Assembly: GCA_937896705.1 (NCBI GenBank)
Contig: CALBOC010000123.1
Coordinates: 1 to 10,009, forward strand
From: an uncultured Micrococcaceae bacterium
Lineage (GTDB): Bacteria > Actinomycetota > Actinomycetes > Actinomycetales > Micrococcaceae
Length of the DNA: 10,009 nucleotides
Direction of reading: 5' to 3'
In this document: positions 1 through 6,424 of the stretch, in pieces
Numbering within the stretch: position 1 is the first letter of the stretch
Layout: each line of letters opens with the position of its first letter
The notes under the pieces: model-generated
The model's database searches: none
What the model saw: the letters and a program-made list of their open reading frames with translations, nothing else
What the model was told of the DNA's origin: nothing
Made by a program: the position numbers and the translations under genes

Positions 1-1919
1 ACCGCCAAGAGGTTGTATCCGGCAGCCCACCAGAGGTTTTGTTTCATCTTCCGGTACGTCGCGCGGGACAACTCAATAACTGATATGACCGAACGAGGAT
101 CTGAACTGGCCAGGATCACACCGGCCGAGGCTATGGCAACATCTGTGCCGGCGCCGATGGCGATGCCGACATTTGCTTGAGCCAGAGCCGGTGCGTCATT
201 GACCCCATCACCGACCATCGCCACGGTCTTGCCTTCGTTTTGCAGTTGTAAGACTTTGGCGGCTTTATCTTCGGGACGGACCCCCGCAAAGACACGATCA
301 ATCTTCAATTCGTCTGCTACCTGATGCGCGACAGCTTCGGCGTCACCGGTGATCATCACGACTTCGACCCCCAGCCGGTGCAGGGCTGCGACTGCGGCAT
401 AGGACTCTGAGCGAATTTCATCTGCCAGTTTTAGCGCACCGATGACCACCCCGTCACGCGCAATATGCAGGATGATGGCGCCTTCATGCCGCCAGTCATC
501 AGCAATCGGTAGTTCGTTCTGGCCGAGTTCTTGCAGCATGTATGGGCCGCCCACCCGAATAGTCTGACCTTGGACGGTTGCGGTCACCCCGACTGCCGGC
601 GAGGATGAAAAATCAGTCAGTGGGAAAGGCTCGAGTCCGCGGTCTTCAGCTGCCCCGACGATGGCTTTGGCCAGCGGGTGTTCACTGGCAGATTCGGCAG
701 AGGCGGCCAGCGCGAGTACCTCGTTGGCTGTCAATCCCTGGGTGGCTTCGATGGCGGTGACCACAGGGTCGCCTTTGGTCAAGGTACCGGTTTTATCGAA
801 CAGTACCGTATCGACCTGCCGCATGGATTCCAACGCCAAGCGGTCTTTGATGAGCACTCCGCCACGGGCTGCACGCTCGGTCGCAATGGATACCACCAAC
901 GGGATGGCCAGCCCCAAGGCGTGGGGACAGGCGATCACCAGAACCGTCACGACCCTGACGATAGCCACGTCGGGTCCGCCGACTACCATCCAGACAATCG
1001 CTGTGATGACAGCGGCCCCCAGGGCGTACCAGAACAGCAATGCTGCGGCCCGGTCTGCCAAGCGTTGGGCGCGCGACGAAGATGCTTGAGCTTCTGCAAC
1101 GAGCCGGTTAATGCCGGCCAGTGCGGTGTCGTCACCGGTCGCGGTGACACGGATCCGTAGCCCGGAATCGGTTGCGACCGTTCCGGCGGTGACCACGTCA
1201 CCGACTTCACGGGTCACTGGGCGCGATTCGCCCGTAATCATCGATTCATCAATGGCCGCCTGACCTTCAACGATCTGACCATCGGCGGGCACACTTGCCC
1301 CGGGTCGGACCAAGACGATGTCGTCGACTAGCAGGTCTTCGGGACTGACGGGGACAATTTCGCCGTTTTCAACACGTTCTGCTTCATCGGGCAATAAGGC
1401 TGCCAGTGAGTCGAGCGCAGAAGTCGTCTGTTCGACCGAGCGCATTTCAATCCAGTGGCCGAGCAGCATGATGACGATCAGTAGTGCCAGCTCCCACCAG
1501 AACTCCAGATCCGGCCCAACCAGCCCCAAAGTGGAAGCCCAGGACGCGAAAAACGCCACACTAATCCCGAGTGAAATCAATAACATCATGCCGGGGGCGC
1601 GGGCACGGATTTCTTCGACCGCCCCGGTCAGGAACGGTCGCCCACCCCAGACATACATCACTGTGCCGAACACCGCGGCCACCCAGATCCCCCACTCGGG
1701 TACCGAATATCCCAGCAGATGCCCAAACATAGGTGAGAACACCACCACGGGGATCCCGATGATCAGATTAATCCAAAATAACGACCGGAACTGGGCGACG
1801 TGATCGCCATGATCACCGTGGCCGTGATGAGCATGGCCTGCATGGCTGTCATCGTGGCCAGGTGCATGGTGATCGTGCGTATCGTGTGTGCCGTGGTGCT
1901 CGTGGTGATGGTGAGTCAT
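1..1919 (-). CDS. copB: Copper-translocating P-type ATPase, CopB type (partial, C-terminus beyond left edge)
   Basis: This is an ATP-driven heavy-metal export pump of the plasma membrane (P1B-ATPase), most likely for copper or silver. 639 codons are visible and the C-terminal end lies outside the window. In order I see a His-rich N-terminus (18 His in the first 40 residues), paired membrane helices from about residue 45, the actuator motif TGE at 229-231, and the ion-site motif CPH at 331-333. These are followed by the phosphorylated Asp375 in DKTGTLT, the nucleotide-domain HP at 414-415 and GDGVND at 570-575. CPH instead of CPC, and a His tract instead of a CxxC metal-binding domain, are typical of the CopB subgroup (P1B-3). 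Some members of that group move Cu(II), others Cu(I)/Ag(I), so the exact ion is not settled here. The ATG at 1919 has AGAGAGG four bases upstream. No copZ or csoR gene is visible next to it. Confidence 0.95.
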   Translation of the reverse strand, partial: MTHHHHEHHGTHDTHDHHAPGHDDSHAGHAHHGHGDHGDHVAQFRSLFWINLIIGIPVVVFSPMFGHLLGYSVPEWGIWVAAVFGTVMYVWGGRPFLTGAVEEIRARAPGMMLLISLGISVAFFASWASTLGLVGPDLEFWWELALLIVIMLLGHWIEMRSVEQTTSALDSLAALLPDEAERVENGEIVPVSPEDLLVDDIVLVRPGASVPADGQIVEGQAAIDESMITGESRPVTREVGDVVTAGTVATDSGLRIRVTATGDDTALAGINRLVAEAQASSSRAQRLADRAAALLFWYALGAAVITAIVWMVVGGPDVAIVRVVTVLVIACPHALGLAIPLVVSIATERAARGGVLIKDRLALESMRQVDTVLFDKTGTLTKGDPVVTAIEATQGLTANEVLALAASAESASEHPLAKAIVGAAEDRGLEPFPLTDFSSSPAVGVTATVQGQTIRVGGPYMLQELGQNELPIADDWRHEGAIILHIARDGVVIGALKLADEIRSESYAAVAALHRLGVEVVMITGDAEAVAHQVADELKIDRVFAGVRPEDKAAKVLQLQNEGKTVAMVGDGVNDAPALAQANVGIAIGAGTDVAIASAGVILASSDPRSVISVIELSRATYRKMKQNLWWAAGYNLLA

Positions 1920-2067
1920 GGTGCCTCTCTTGCAGCCCAGTGGGGAGCGGCAGATCGTTTGCAATCCTTCGAACCCATCCTTGCACAGACCCCATCAGGC
2001 CTTTAATACCCCAGAGCTGCTCACAACCATTACCTCACCGCACCGAGACGTTGCAGCAAGAGTTATA
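1920..2067 (-). promoter_or_regulatory. copB leader with a CsoR-like palindrome
   Basis: The 148-base gap upstream of copB contains CCCAGTGGGG at 1936-1945 (plus strand), whose CCCA-G-TGGG core is a perfect palindrome starting 17 bases before the start codon. This resembles the centre of the Mycobacterium tuberculosis CsoR operator as I remember it (CCCCAGTGGGG within a longer palindrome). A possible -10 hexamer TATTAA on the minus strand (2003-2008) directly follows GGGG, and a second GGGGT lies about 20 bases further downstream. I found no convincing -35 box. Copper-dependent repression is inferred from the neighbouring gene and the motif, not shown. Confidence 0.35.
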
Positions 2068-2613
2068 TTAGGCGGCCCAAAGGTCTACTGCTTCGAGATC
2101 AGGTCCGGCGATCCACGGAGTTTGAACCTCATCGACGGTGAGATATCCGTGGTTCCAGTCCACGATCTCATCGAAGATATCGTCCAGCGATGCAGACCAA
2201 TAGTTCGACGTAAGAATTCTCTGGGACATGATGCATGGGATGAGGACAGATTGGTCAGTCAGATGATCAACCACCAGCCATCCAGGAAAGTTCGCGACGA
2301 TCTGCTGCATCAGCGTCTCTTGCTGATCTTCTTGCTCCAGCACCCCGGTACTTCGGGACATGGTGGTCTCATTGAGTAACTGGTCTCCAAAGAAGGCGCC
2401 CAGCCCGCGAAACAGTTCAAAGGATTTTTGGGTCAGGTGGCCTTCCTCATTGCGTCGTGTCCGTTCAAACACGAACTCGGCGTAGTGCTCGAAGGTCGTG
2501 CACCCGTGGTCCCGGCTGATTTTGTGAAAGCGTTTGACGTCCTGGCGGATACAGGTTTTTTCTCGTCGGGTGAAAGCTCGCGGAGTCATCAGAATATTGA
2601 GGTTGCCATGCAT
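2068..2613 (-). CDS. Hypothetical protein, DUF3806-like
   Basis: This is a soluble protein of 181 residues with no signal peptide or membrane segment. The N-terminal third is basic (RREK, RFH, ERTRRNEE). The middle and C-terminal part reads LFRGLGAFFGDQLLNE at about 67-82, then PGWLVVDHLTD at about 110-120 and a predicted helix rich in acidic and aromatic residues. The pairing 'LG.FFGDQL' followed by 'W.VVD' recalls the uncharacterised DUF3806 domain, but this is from memory and not checked. The ATG at 2613 is chosen because AGGAG lies eight bases upstream. The frame stays open further upstream to 2757 but would then overlap the thioredoxin gene. It follows that gene after 97 bases and may share its transcript. 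No function is proposed. Confidence 0.8.
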   Translation of the reverse strand: MHGNLNILMTPRAFTRREKTCIRQDVKRFHKISRDHGCTTFEHYAEFVFERTRRNEEGHLTQKSFELFRGLGAFFGDQLLNETTMSRSTGVLEQEDQQETLMQQIVANFPGWLVVDHLTDQSVLIPCIMSQRILTSNYWSASLDDIFDEIVDWNHGYLTVDEVQTPWIAGPDLEAVDLWAA

Positions 2614-2701
2614 CGGATATGCTCCTATCGCCTCGTGTGCTGTTCCGATACATAGAAGCCTGGCAGCTGTCGCGCAATTGCGTGGTGCTGGCGAATCAAA
2701 A

Positions 2702-2710
2702 TGTGGATAA
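2702..2710 (-). promoter_or_regulatory. Isolated perfect DnaA box
   Basis: TTATCCACA on the minus strand matches the DnaA-box consensus TTATNCACA exactly. It begins immediately after the thioredoxin stop codon. No second box and no AT-rich unwinding region is near, so this is not an origin. It could be a titration or regulatory site, or chance. Confidence 0.3.
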
Positions 2711-3061
2711 CTACTCGGCGTTGGATCCCGGTGTGTCACGCTGCGGTTCAAAACCACGGATTTGCTCGACGATCTGGGCTAACTGGCGCCGGGTGGTGAC
2801 CCCAGATTTGGCGAAGACGTGTTTACCGTGGCGAAAGGCCACCAGGGTGGGCAGCGACCGGACACCCATGATGGCCGCCAGGTCCTGCTGCTCGTCGGTG
2901 TTGACCGTCGCAAACAGCACGTCGTCGAACTGGGCCGCCACGTCTGAAAAGATCGGGCTGAACCGTGCACACGTGGTGCACCACGGTGCCCAGAAATCGA
3001 CGATAACGGTGTCTTGTGCTTGCACGGTTTCCGCAAGGGTTTCCAGCGTGAGCTGCTGCAT
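2711..3061 (-). CDS. Thioredoxin with CTTC active site
   Basis: This is a cytoplasmic thioredoxin-fold protein of 116 residues, the usual length for a single-domain thioredoxin. It has the buried Asp22 in VDFWAPW, the redox pair Cys28 and Cys31 in WCTTC, and the cis-proline Pro71 in SLPT. The rest resembles the mycobacterial TrxB1 type (VNTDEQQDLAA, then LVAFRHGK). The two residues between the cysteines are Thr-Thr rather than the classical Gly-Pro. In known thioredoxins these residues strongly set redox potential, so the partner or direction of reaction may differ from a general thioredoxin. The ATG at 3061 is preceded by GGAG with a six-base gap. An in-frame TTG at 3073 is less likely because it overlaps that ribosome site. 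The gene follows the dehydrogenase by 47 bases with no visible terminator, suggesting one operon. Confidence 0.9.
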   Translation of the reverse strand: MQQLTLETLAETVQAQDTVIVDFWAPWCTTCARFSPIFSDVAAQFDDVLFATVNTDEQQDLAAIMGVRSLPTLVAFRHGKHVFAKSGVTTRRQLAQIVEQIRGFEPQRDTPGSNAE

Positions 3062-3108
3062 CGCTGTCTCCAATCCGGGGTTCTTCTATCTCACCGGAGC
3101 CCACCCTA

Positions 3109-3933
3109 CTAGTCGACGAAGATATCCTTTTCCAGATCGGCGGGATCTACTCCGGGAGAGTATTTCGTAAAGTCTGTTACCCCGGCTTCTTCGAGCACAT
3201 CTTCACACAGCACGGTTTGGCCCGCATACCGGCTGGGTTTGGCAGTCAACACCGCGTAGGCGGCATCAGCATACACCTCTGGGGTCCGCGAGCGCTCATA
3301 CATCGTGGTCCCACCCAGAGCGTATTGCACGGCTGCCGTTTGGATCGTGGTCTTGGGCCACAGACAGGTAGCTGGGATATCGTTTTGGGCGCCAATGCCC
3401 AGGGCGGCTAAGGTCATGCCGTATTTGGCCATCATGTAGGCCGGGGCTGCGCCCAACCATTTTGGCGACATATTCAGCGGTGGCGACAGGCTCAAAATGC
3501 GTGGATCGGCTGATTCCTGCAGGTACGGCAACGCGGTGCGGGTCAATAAGAAGGTGCCGCGTGCGTTAATATCCTGCATCAGGTCGTAGCGTTTCATCTC
3601 GATGTCTTCTGCCGAGTCCAGGTTGATCGCGGAGGCGTTGTTGATGACGATATCGATGCCGCCATAGGCTTCTACGGCAGCATCCACGGCAACGTGTACG
3701 TCGGCTTCTTCACGAACATCTCCGACGATTGGCAGAGCTTGTCCCCCGGCGGCCCGAATTTCTTCGGCGGCGGTATAAACGGTCCCGGGGAGTTTGGGAT
3801 GAGGTTCTGCGGTTTTGGCTAATAAGACGACATTGGCACCGTCTTGAGCTAAGCGTTTGGCGATGACGAGGCCGATTCCTCGACTCCCGCCCGAGATCAA
3901 GACCGTGTTGTTGTGCACTGTAGAAGATGACAC
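3109..3933 (-). CDS. HSDL2-like short-chain dehydrogenase/reductase
   Basis: This is a 274-residue NAD(P)-dependent oxidoreductase of the SDR superfamily. The cofactor loop is SGGSRGIG (Gly15, Gly19, Gly21). It is followed by AKTAEPHPKLPGT, the NNAS motif, and the active-site Tyr166 and Lys170 in YMMAK. Ser150 in SLSPPLN is the probable catalytic serine. The strings 'KTA.PHPKL.GT.YTAAEEI', 'SPPLN', 'AKYGM' and 'LWPKT.I.TAA' match the N-terminal domain of HSDL2 (hydroxysteroid dehydrogenase-like 2), whose natural substrate is unclear. The C-terminal SCP2 sterol-carrier domain of eukaryotic HSDL2 is absent, as is normal for bacterial forms. The GTG at 3933 is chosen because GGAG lies five bases upstream and the SDR fold begins right after it. 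The frame is open back to an ATG at 4071, but those 46 residues show no family resemblance. Confidence 0.9.
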   Translation of the reverse strand: MSSSTVHNNTVLISGGSRGIGLVIAKRLAQDGANVVLLAKTAEPHPKLPGTVYTAAEEIRAAGGQALPIVGDVREEADVHVAVDAAVEAYGGIDIVINNASAINLDSAEDIEMKRYDLMQDINARGTFLLTRTALPYLQESADPRILSLSPPLNMSPKWLGAAPAYMMAKYGMTLAALGIGAQNDIPATCLWPKTTIQTAAVQYALGGTTMYERSRTPEVYADAAYAVLTAKPSRYAGQTVLCEDVLEEAGVTDFTKYSPGVDPADLEKDIFVD

Positions 3934-4080
3934 CGAGACTCCATAAGGTAAGGCTGTTATCCAGGTTACATTCTGCCACGTTATCTCGGTACCGCAAGTA
4001 CCGGGTATCTGGCTGATTACTTTGTCACATAGCCAGCGCGTTCGACTTACCGTGTCCGTCTCATATGCCATGGTAAGAAC
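3934..4080. promoter_or_regulatory. Divergent promoter region between the dehydrogenase and rmuC, with a candidate operator
   Basis: This 147-base gap separates two divergent genes, so it must hold both promoters. It contains a perfect six-base inverted repeat, CGGTAC at 3987-3992 and GTACCG at 3998-4003, with CGCAA between. It also contains a degenerate direct repeat with a 24-base period: GTTATCCAGGTTAC (3956-3969) and GTTATCTCGGTACC (3980-3993). No regulator gene is adjacent. TTGTCA near 4022 could be a -35 box for rmuC but lacks a good -10 partner. Operator function is inferred from symmetry and position only. Confidence 0.3.
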
Positions 4081-5295
4081 ATGGAGATTTCAACAGCCGT
4101 CATGCTGATAATTTTGGTTGCGGTGTTCTTTTGTGCCGTGGGTTTTGTGGTGGGCCGTCGAACAGCACAGGGCGGGTCGACCGGCAACGAAGCTGCGCTG
4201 CGTGAGCAGCTGGCTACGGCACGAACCCGCGCCGACCTGTTGGAACAGCAGCGGTCCGAGGACCGTCAGCAATTTCAGTCGCAGCAGCAAATCGTGCAGA
4301 TGCTGGGACCACTGTCCCAGCAGTTAGAGCACCTTGGCGGGCAGGTCGCACAGTTGGAACGGGACCGGGGTCAACAATACGGTCAGTTATCCCAGCAGCT
4401 GCGCACCGCCCACGCGACCGATGCCGCACTGCTGGAAAACACCCACAAATTGGTCACCAGCCTGCGCTCGTCGTCGGCTCGCGGCCACTGGGGTGAGGTG
4501 CAGTTGCGTCGCATTGTCGAGGCTGCCGGCATGTTAGAACACACCGATTTTGACGAACAGGTCAGTTTCTCGGTCAATACCGCTGCACGGGATGGTGAAG
4601 TCTTCCGACCGGATATGCTCGTCCACCTGCCCGGCGGTAAATCCTTGATCGTCGATGCCAAGGCGCCGCTGTCGGCCATTTTGCAAGCGGCCGAGATTGT
4701 CGACGATGGCACCGAGGAATCCCACCGTCGCCGGGCCGAATACGAAGCCGCCCACGCACGCGCACTGCGCGCCCACATCAAAGAACTTGGGACAAAGAAG
4801 TACTGGAACGCCCTGGATAACACGCCCGATCTGGTGCTGCTGTTCTTGCCGGCCGAATCCCATCTTGCTGCGGCGCTCGAAGCCGACGCCCAATTACTGG
4901 ACTACTCCTTCAGCCAGGGGGTCGCACTCGTGTCACCCGTCTCGCTGCTGGCGACCTTGAAATCGGTGGCCTACGCGTGGCAGCAGGAGAACCTGGTCGA
5001 TAACGCCCGCACTGTGTTTGCCTCGGCCCGGGAGCTATATGAACGGTTAGGTCTGATGGGTCGCCGGCTCGATTCCTTAGGCAAATCCATTAATACGACC
5101 GTGACGCGGTTCAACTCCATGATGGCCACCCTGGAGGGGCGCGTGTTGCCCTCGGCTCGCCGCCTCGAGGAACTTGATGCTTCACTCGAGACCATCCAGG
5201 TGGGCGAACCGATCCAACAGAGCACCCGTGATGTCACCGCCCCCGAACTGCAGGCTGATATCGATACGGTGACCAATTTCAAAGACACGGAGTAG
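4081..5295 (+). CDS. rmuC: DNA recombination protein RmuC
   Basis: RmuC family proteins limit inversion at short inverted repeats and have a PD-(D/E)XK-type nuclease-like core; the exact activity is not established. This copy has 404 residues. It carries one N-terminal membrane helix (about 5-24), a Gln-rich coiled coil (about 35-125), and the RmuC signature GHWGE at 135-139. Next comes the putative metal-site pair Asp178 (RPDMLVHLPGG) and Asp192-Ala-Lys (VDAKAPL), then LLFLPAE, and the hallmark SPVSLLATLKSVAYAWQQEN. It is shorter than E. coli RmuC (about 475 residues), mostly in the coiled coil. The start is supported by the membrane helix that follows at once; the ribosome site (GGTAAG, very close) is weak. 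The gene probably has its own promoter, divergent from the dehydrogenase operon. Confidence 0.95.
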   Translation: MEISTAVMLIILVAVFFCAVGFVVGRRTAQGGSTGNEAALREQLATARTRADLLEQQRSEDRQQFQSQQQIVQMLGPLSQQLEHLGGQVAQLERDRGQQYGQLSQQLRTAHATDAALLENTHKLVTSLRSSSARGHWGEVQLRRIVEAAGMLEHTDFDEQVSFSVNTAARDGEVFRPDMLVHLPGGKSLIVDAKAPLSAILQAAEIVDDGTEESHRRRAEYEAAHARALRAHIKELGTKKYWNALDNTPDLVLLFLPAESHLAAALEADAQLLDYSFSQGVALVSPVSLLATLKSVAYAWQQENLVDNARTVFASARELYERLGLMGRRLDSLGKSINTTVTRFNSMMATLEGRVLPSARRLEELDASLETIQVGEPIQQSTRDVTAPELQADIDTVTNFKDTE

Positions 5296-5299
5296 ACCG

Positions 5300-5464
5300 A
5301 TGCCTCGGCAGTCGCCTGAGTCGATCATCACCGGCTTCCAGCAGGCCTGAAATGCCCGCGATGCGCACGCCCTGACTGAGCTGTCCGTTGAAGATAGTCA
5401 TTTCGTCAACGCGCCCGAAGGCCACTGCGCTATCGTGCTTAACCTCGTCGATGTGAGGAAATGA
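5300..5464 (+). pseudogene. Broken SgcJ/SnoaL-like (NTF2-fold) gene with an in-frame TGA
   Basis: ATG at 5300 lies four bases after the rmuC stop, with GGAG seven bases upstream inside the rmuC stop region. The frame runs 16 codons to TGA at 5348-5350, then continues open for 37 codons to a second TGA at 5462-5464. Read through, it gives ITGFQQA-stop-NARDAHAL, then SVEDSHFVN. This matches the start of SgcJ/EcaC and SnoaL-like proteins, which typically read 'F..AWNA.D...L..LF..D..FV'. The stop stands exactly at the usual Trp, as expected from a single TGG-to-TGA change. The family is normally about 120-140 residues. Here the frame ends soon after FVN, in sequence that overlaps the end of the convergent membrane-protein gene, so the 3' part is lost too. 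A sequencing error could explain the TGA but not the missing C-terminus. Confidence 0.6.
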
Positions 5465-6347
5465 ATCCACCCAGAATGCCCAGTAAGGTCAGGCCCACGC
5501 CCGCTGCGATCAGTACGATGAGTTGCGGATCCGCCCAGTCCTGCACAGCTCGCAGCAATGGACGCAACAGGGCCAGCGCCGAAGCCTCGCCGGTGCGATC
5601 CAACAACTCGTTCTGCATCACGGTATACCCAATTTTGACCAACGCCCCACCAAGCGCCACTAACAGGCCGGTCAGCAACCACACAATCCAGCGGCTCCCC
5701 CGTGAGGCCACAACCAGTGCCATGACAAATAACAACGCTGCCAGCGCGAGCATGGCCGGCCACAACGTCATGAGCTCCTCGGCGACGACCACTTGTTCAG
5801 CCGTCACAAGAGACACCGGCGGGATGGAGGTGGGTACCACAGCATTGACGTCAGACTCCATATCCAGCGACGCATCGACACCCGGAATGGTAGACAACGC
5901 GTCTTCGATCATCGAAACCACCAGCCCCACGATCGGCTCCAACCGCAGGTCCAGTTGGGCTGCGGTGGAATTTTCTGGAATGGATTCGCCGGCGTTGAGC
6001 TGGGACCGCAGCGTATTGATGTCGTCGACCCAACCCACCCGAGTGGCCTCCAGGGACTCCTGCCATGCCTGGTCAAAGCCATCAGCGGCAATGATCTGGT
6101 CACTGGCCTCGGTGACCGCACGATTAATGGTCTCATCCACCACGGCCACACCGGTCGCACCAACCGTCATGTTGCCCAGCGCGTCGGGAAGCGCTGCTTT
6201 GATATCTTCTGCGGCCTCACCGGAGCCGAGAATCTCTTGGACCGGTTCGGGTTCGTGGACCAGCTCGCTCAGCCGCCATGAAACTAATCCAACAACCGTG
6301 GTCAAACCAGCAAGAATGGCAAGCACAACGGCCAAGAAGTTACGCAT
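5439..6347 (-). CDS. Actinobacterial membrane protein with large extracytoplasmic domain
   Basis: I do not recognise a named family for this protein of 302 residues. One N-terminal helix (about 4-24) is followed by a hydrophilic, acidic domain of roughly 170 residues (about 25-194). Three further helices follow at about 195-215, 219-240 and 273-296, ending in SSHRRG. The basic MR at the N-terminus, SRGSR between helices 2 and 3, and the basic C-terminus fit both ends in the cytoplasm and the 25-194 domain outside. No catalytic motif or lipobox is visible. The ATG at 6347 has GGGA seven bases upstream. The gene is divergent from xseA across 77 bases and converges on rmuC, with its last codons overlapping the broken SgcJ-like frame. 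Strong hydrophobic periodicity and typical codon use make it a real gene; function is unknown. Confidence 0.85.
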   Translation of the reverse strand: MRNFLAVVLAILAGLTTVVGLVSWRLSELVHEPEPVQEILGSGEAAEDIKAALPDALGNMTVGATGVAVVDETINRAVTEASDQIIAADGFDQAWQESLEATRVGWVDDINTLRSQLNAGESIPENSTAAQLDLRLEPIVGLVVSMIEDALSTIPGVDASLDMESDVNAVVPTSIPPVSLVTAEQVVVAEELMTLWPAMLALAALLFVMALVVASRGSRWIVWLLTGLLVALGGALVKIGYTVMQNELLDRTGEASALALLRPLLRAVQDWADPQLIVLIAAGVGLTLLGILGGFISSHRRG

Positions 6348-6424
6348 CCGTGAATCCCGCTTTCTTCACATTGCCAGATGTGTGACATCATCGTGGTGGT
6401 CAAAAACTAGTGTAGGTGGAACAG
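6348..6424. promoter_or_regulatory. Divergent gap between the membrane-protein gene and xseAB
   Basis: This 77-base gap must hold the promoters of both genes. The only clear structure is a short inverted repeat, GATGT at 6377-6381 and ACATC at 6385-6389, separated by GTG. The xseA ribosome site AGGTGG is at 6414-6419. I could not identify convincing -35/-10 pairs. Confidence 0.25.

Noticed and set aside
2673..2682. Ten-base palindrome CGCAATTGCG between the thioredoxin and DUF3806-like genes
   Set aside because: It is short, has no T-run to make it a terminator, and such palindromes are common by chance.
2614..2757. Extension of the DUF3806-like protein to a start at 2757
   Set aside because: It would overlap the end of the thioredoxin gene; the ATG at 2613 has AGGAG at an ideal distance.
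3934..4071. N-terminal extension of the dehydrogenase to an ATG at 4071
   Set aside because: The 46 extra residues show no SDR similarity, and the GTG at 3933 has a well-placed GGAG. The region is better read as a divergent promoter gap.
5348..5350. TGA as a selenocysteine codon
   Set aside because: The family has Trp at this position, the remaining frame is too short for a full protein, and I see no selenocysteine insertion hairpin or known selenoprotein match.
5279..5470. Minus-strand open frame of 63 codons downstream of rmuC
   Set aside because: The plus strand of the same region reads as a broken SgcJ-like gene with a ribosome site; the minus frame has no recognisable similarity and overlaps two genes.
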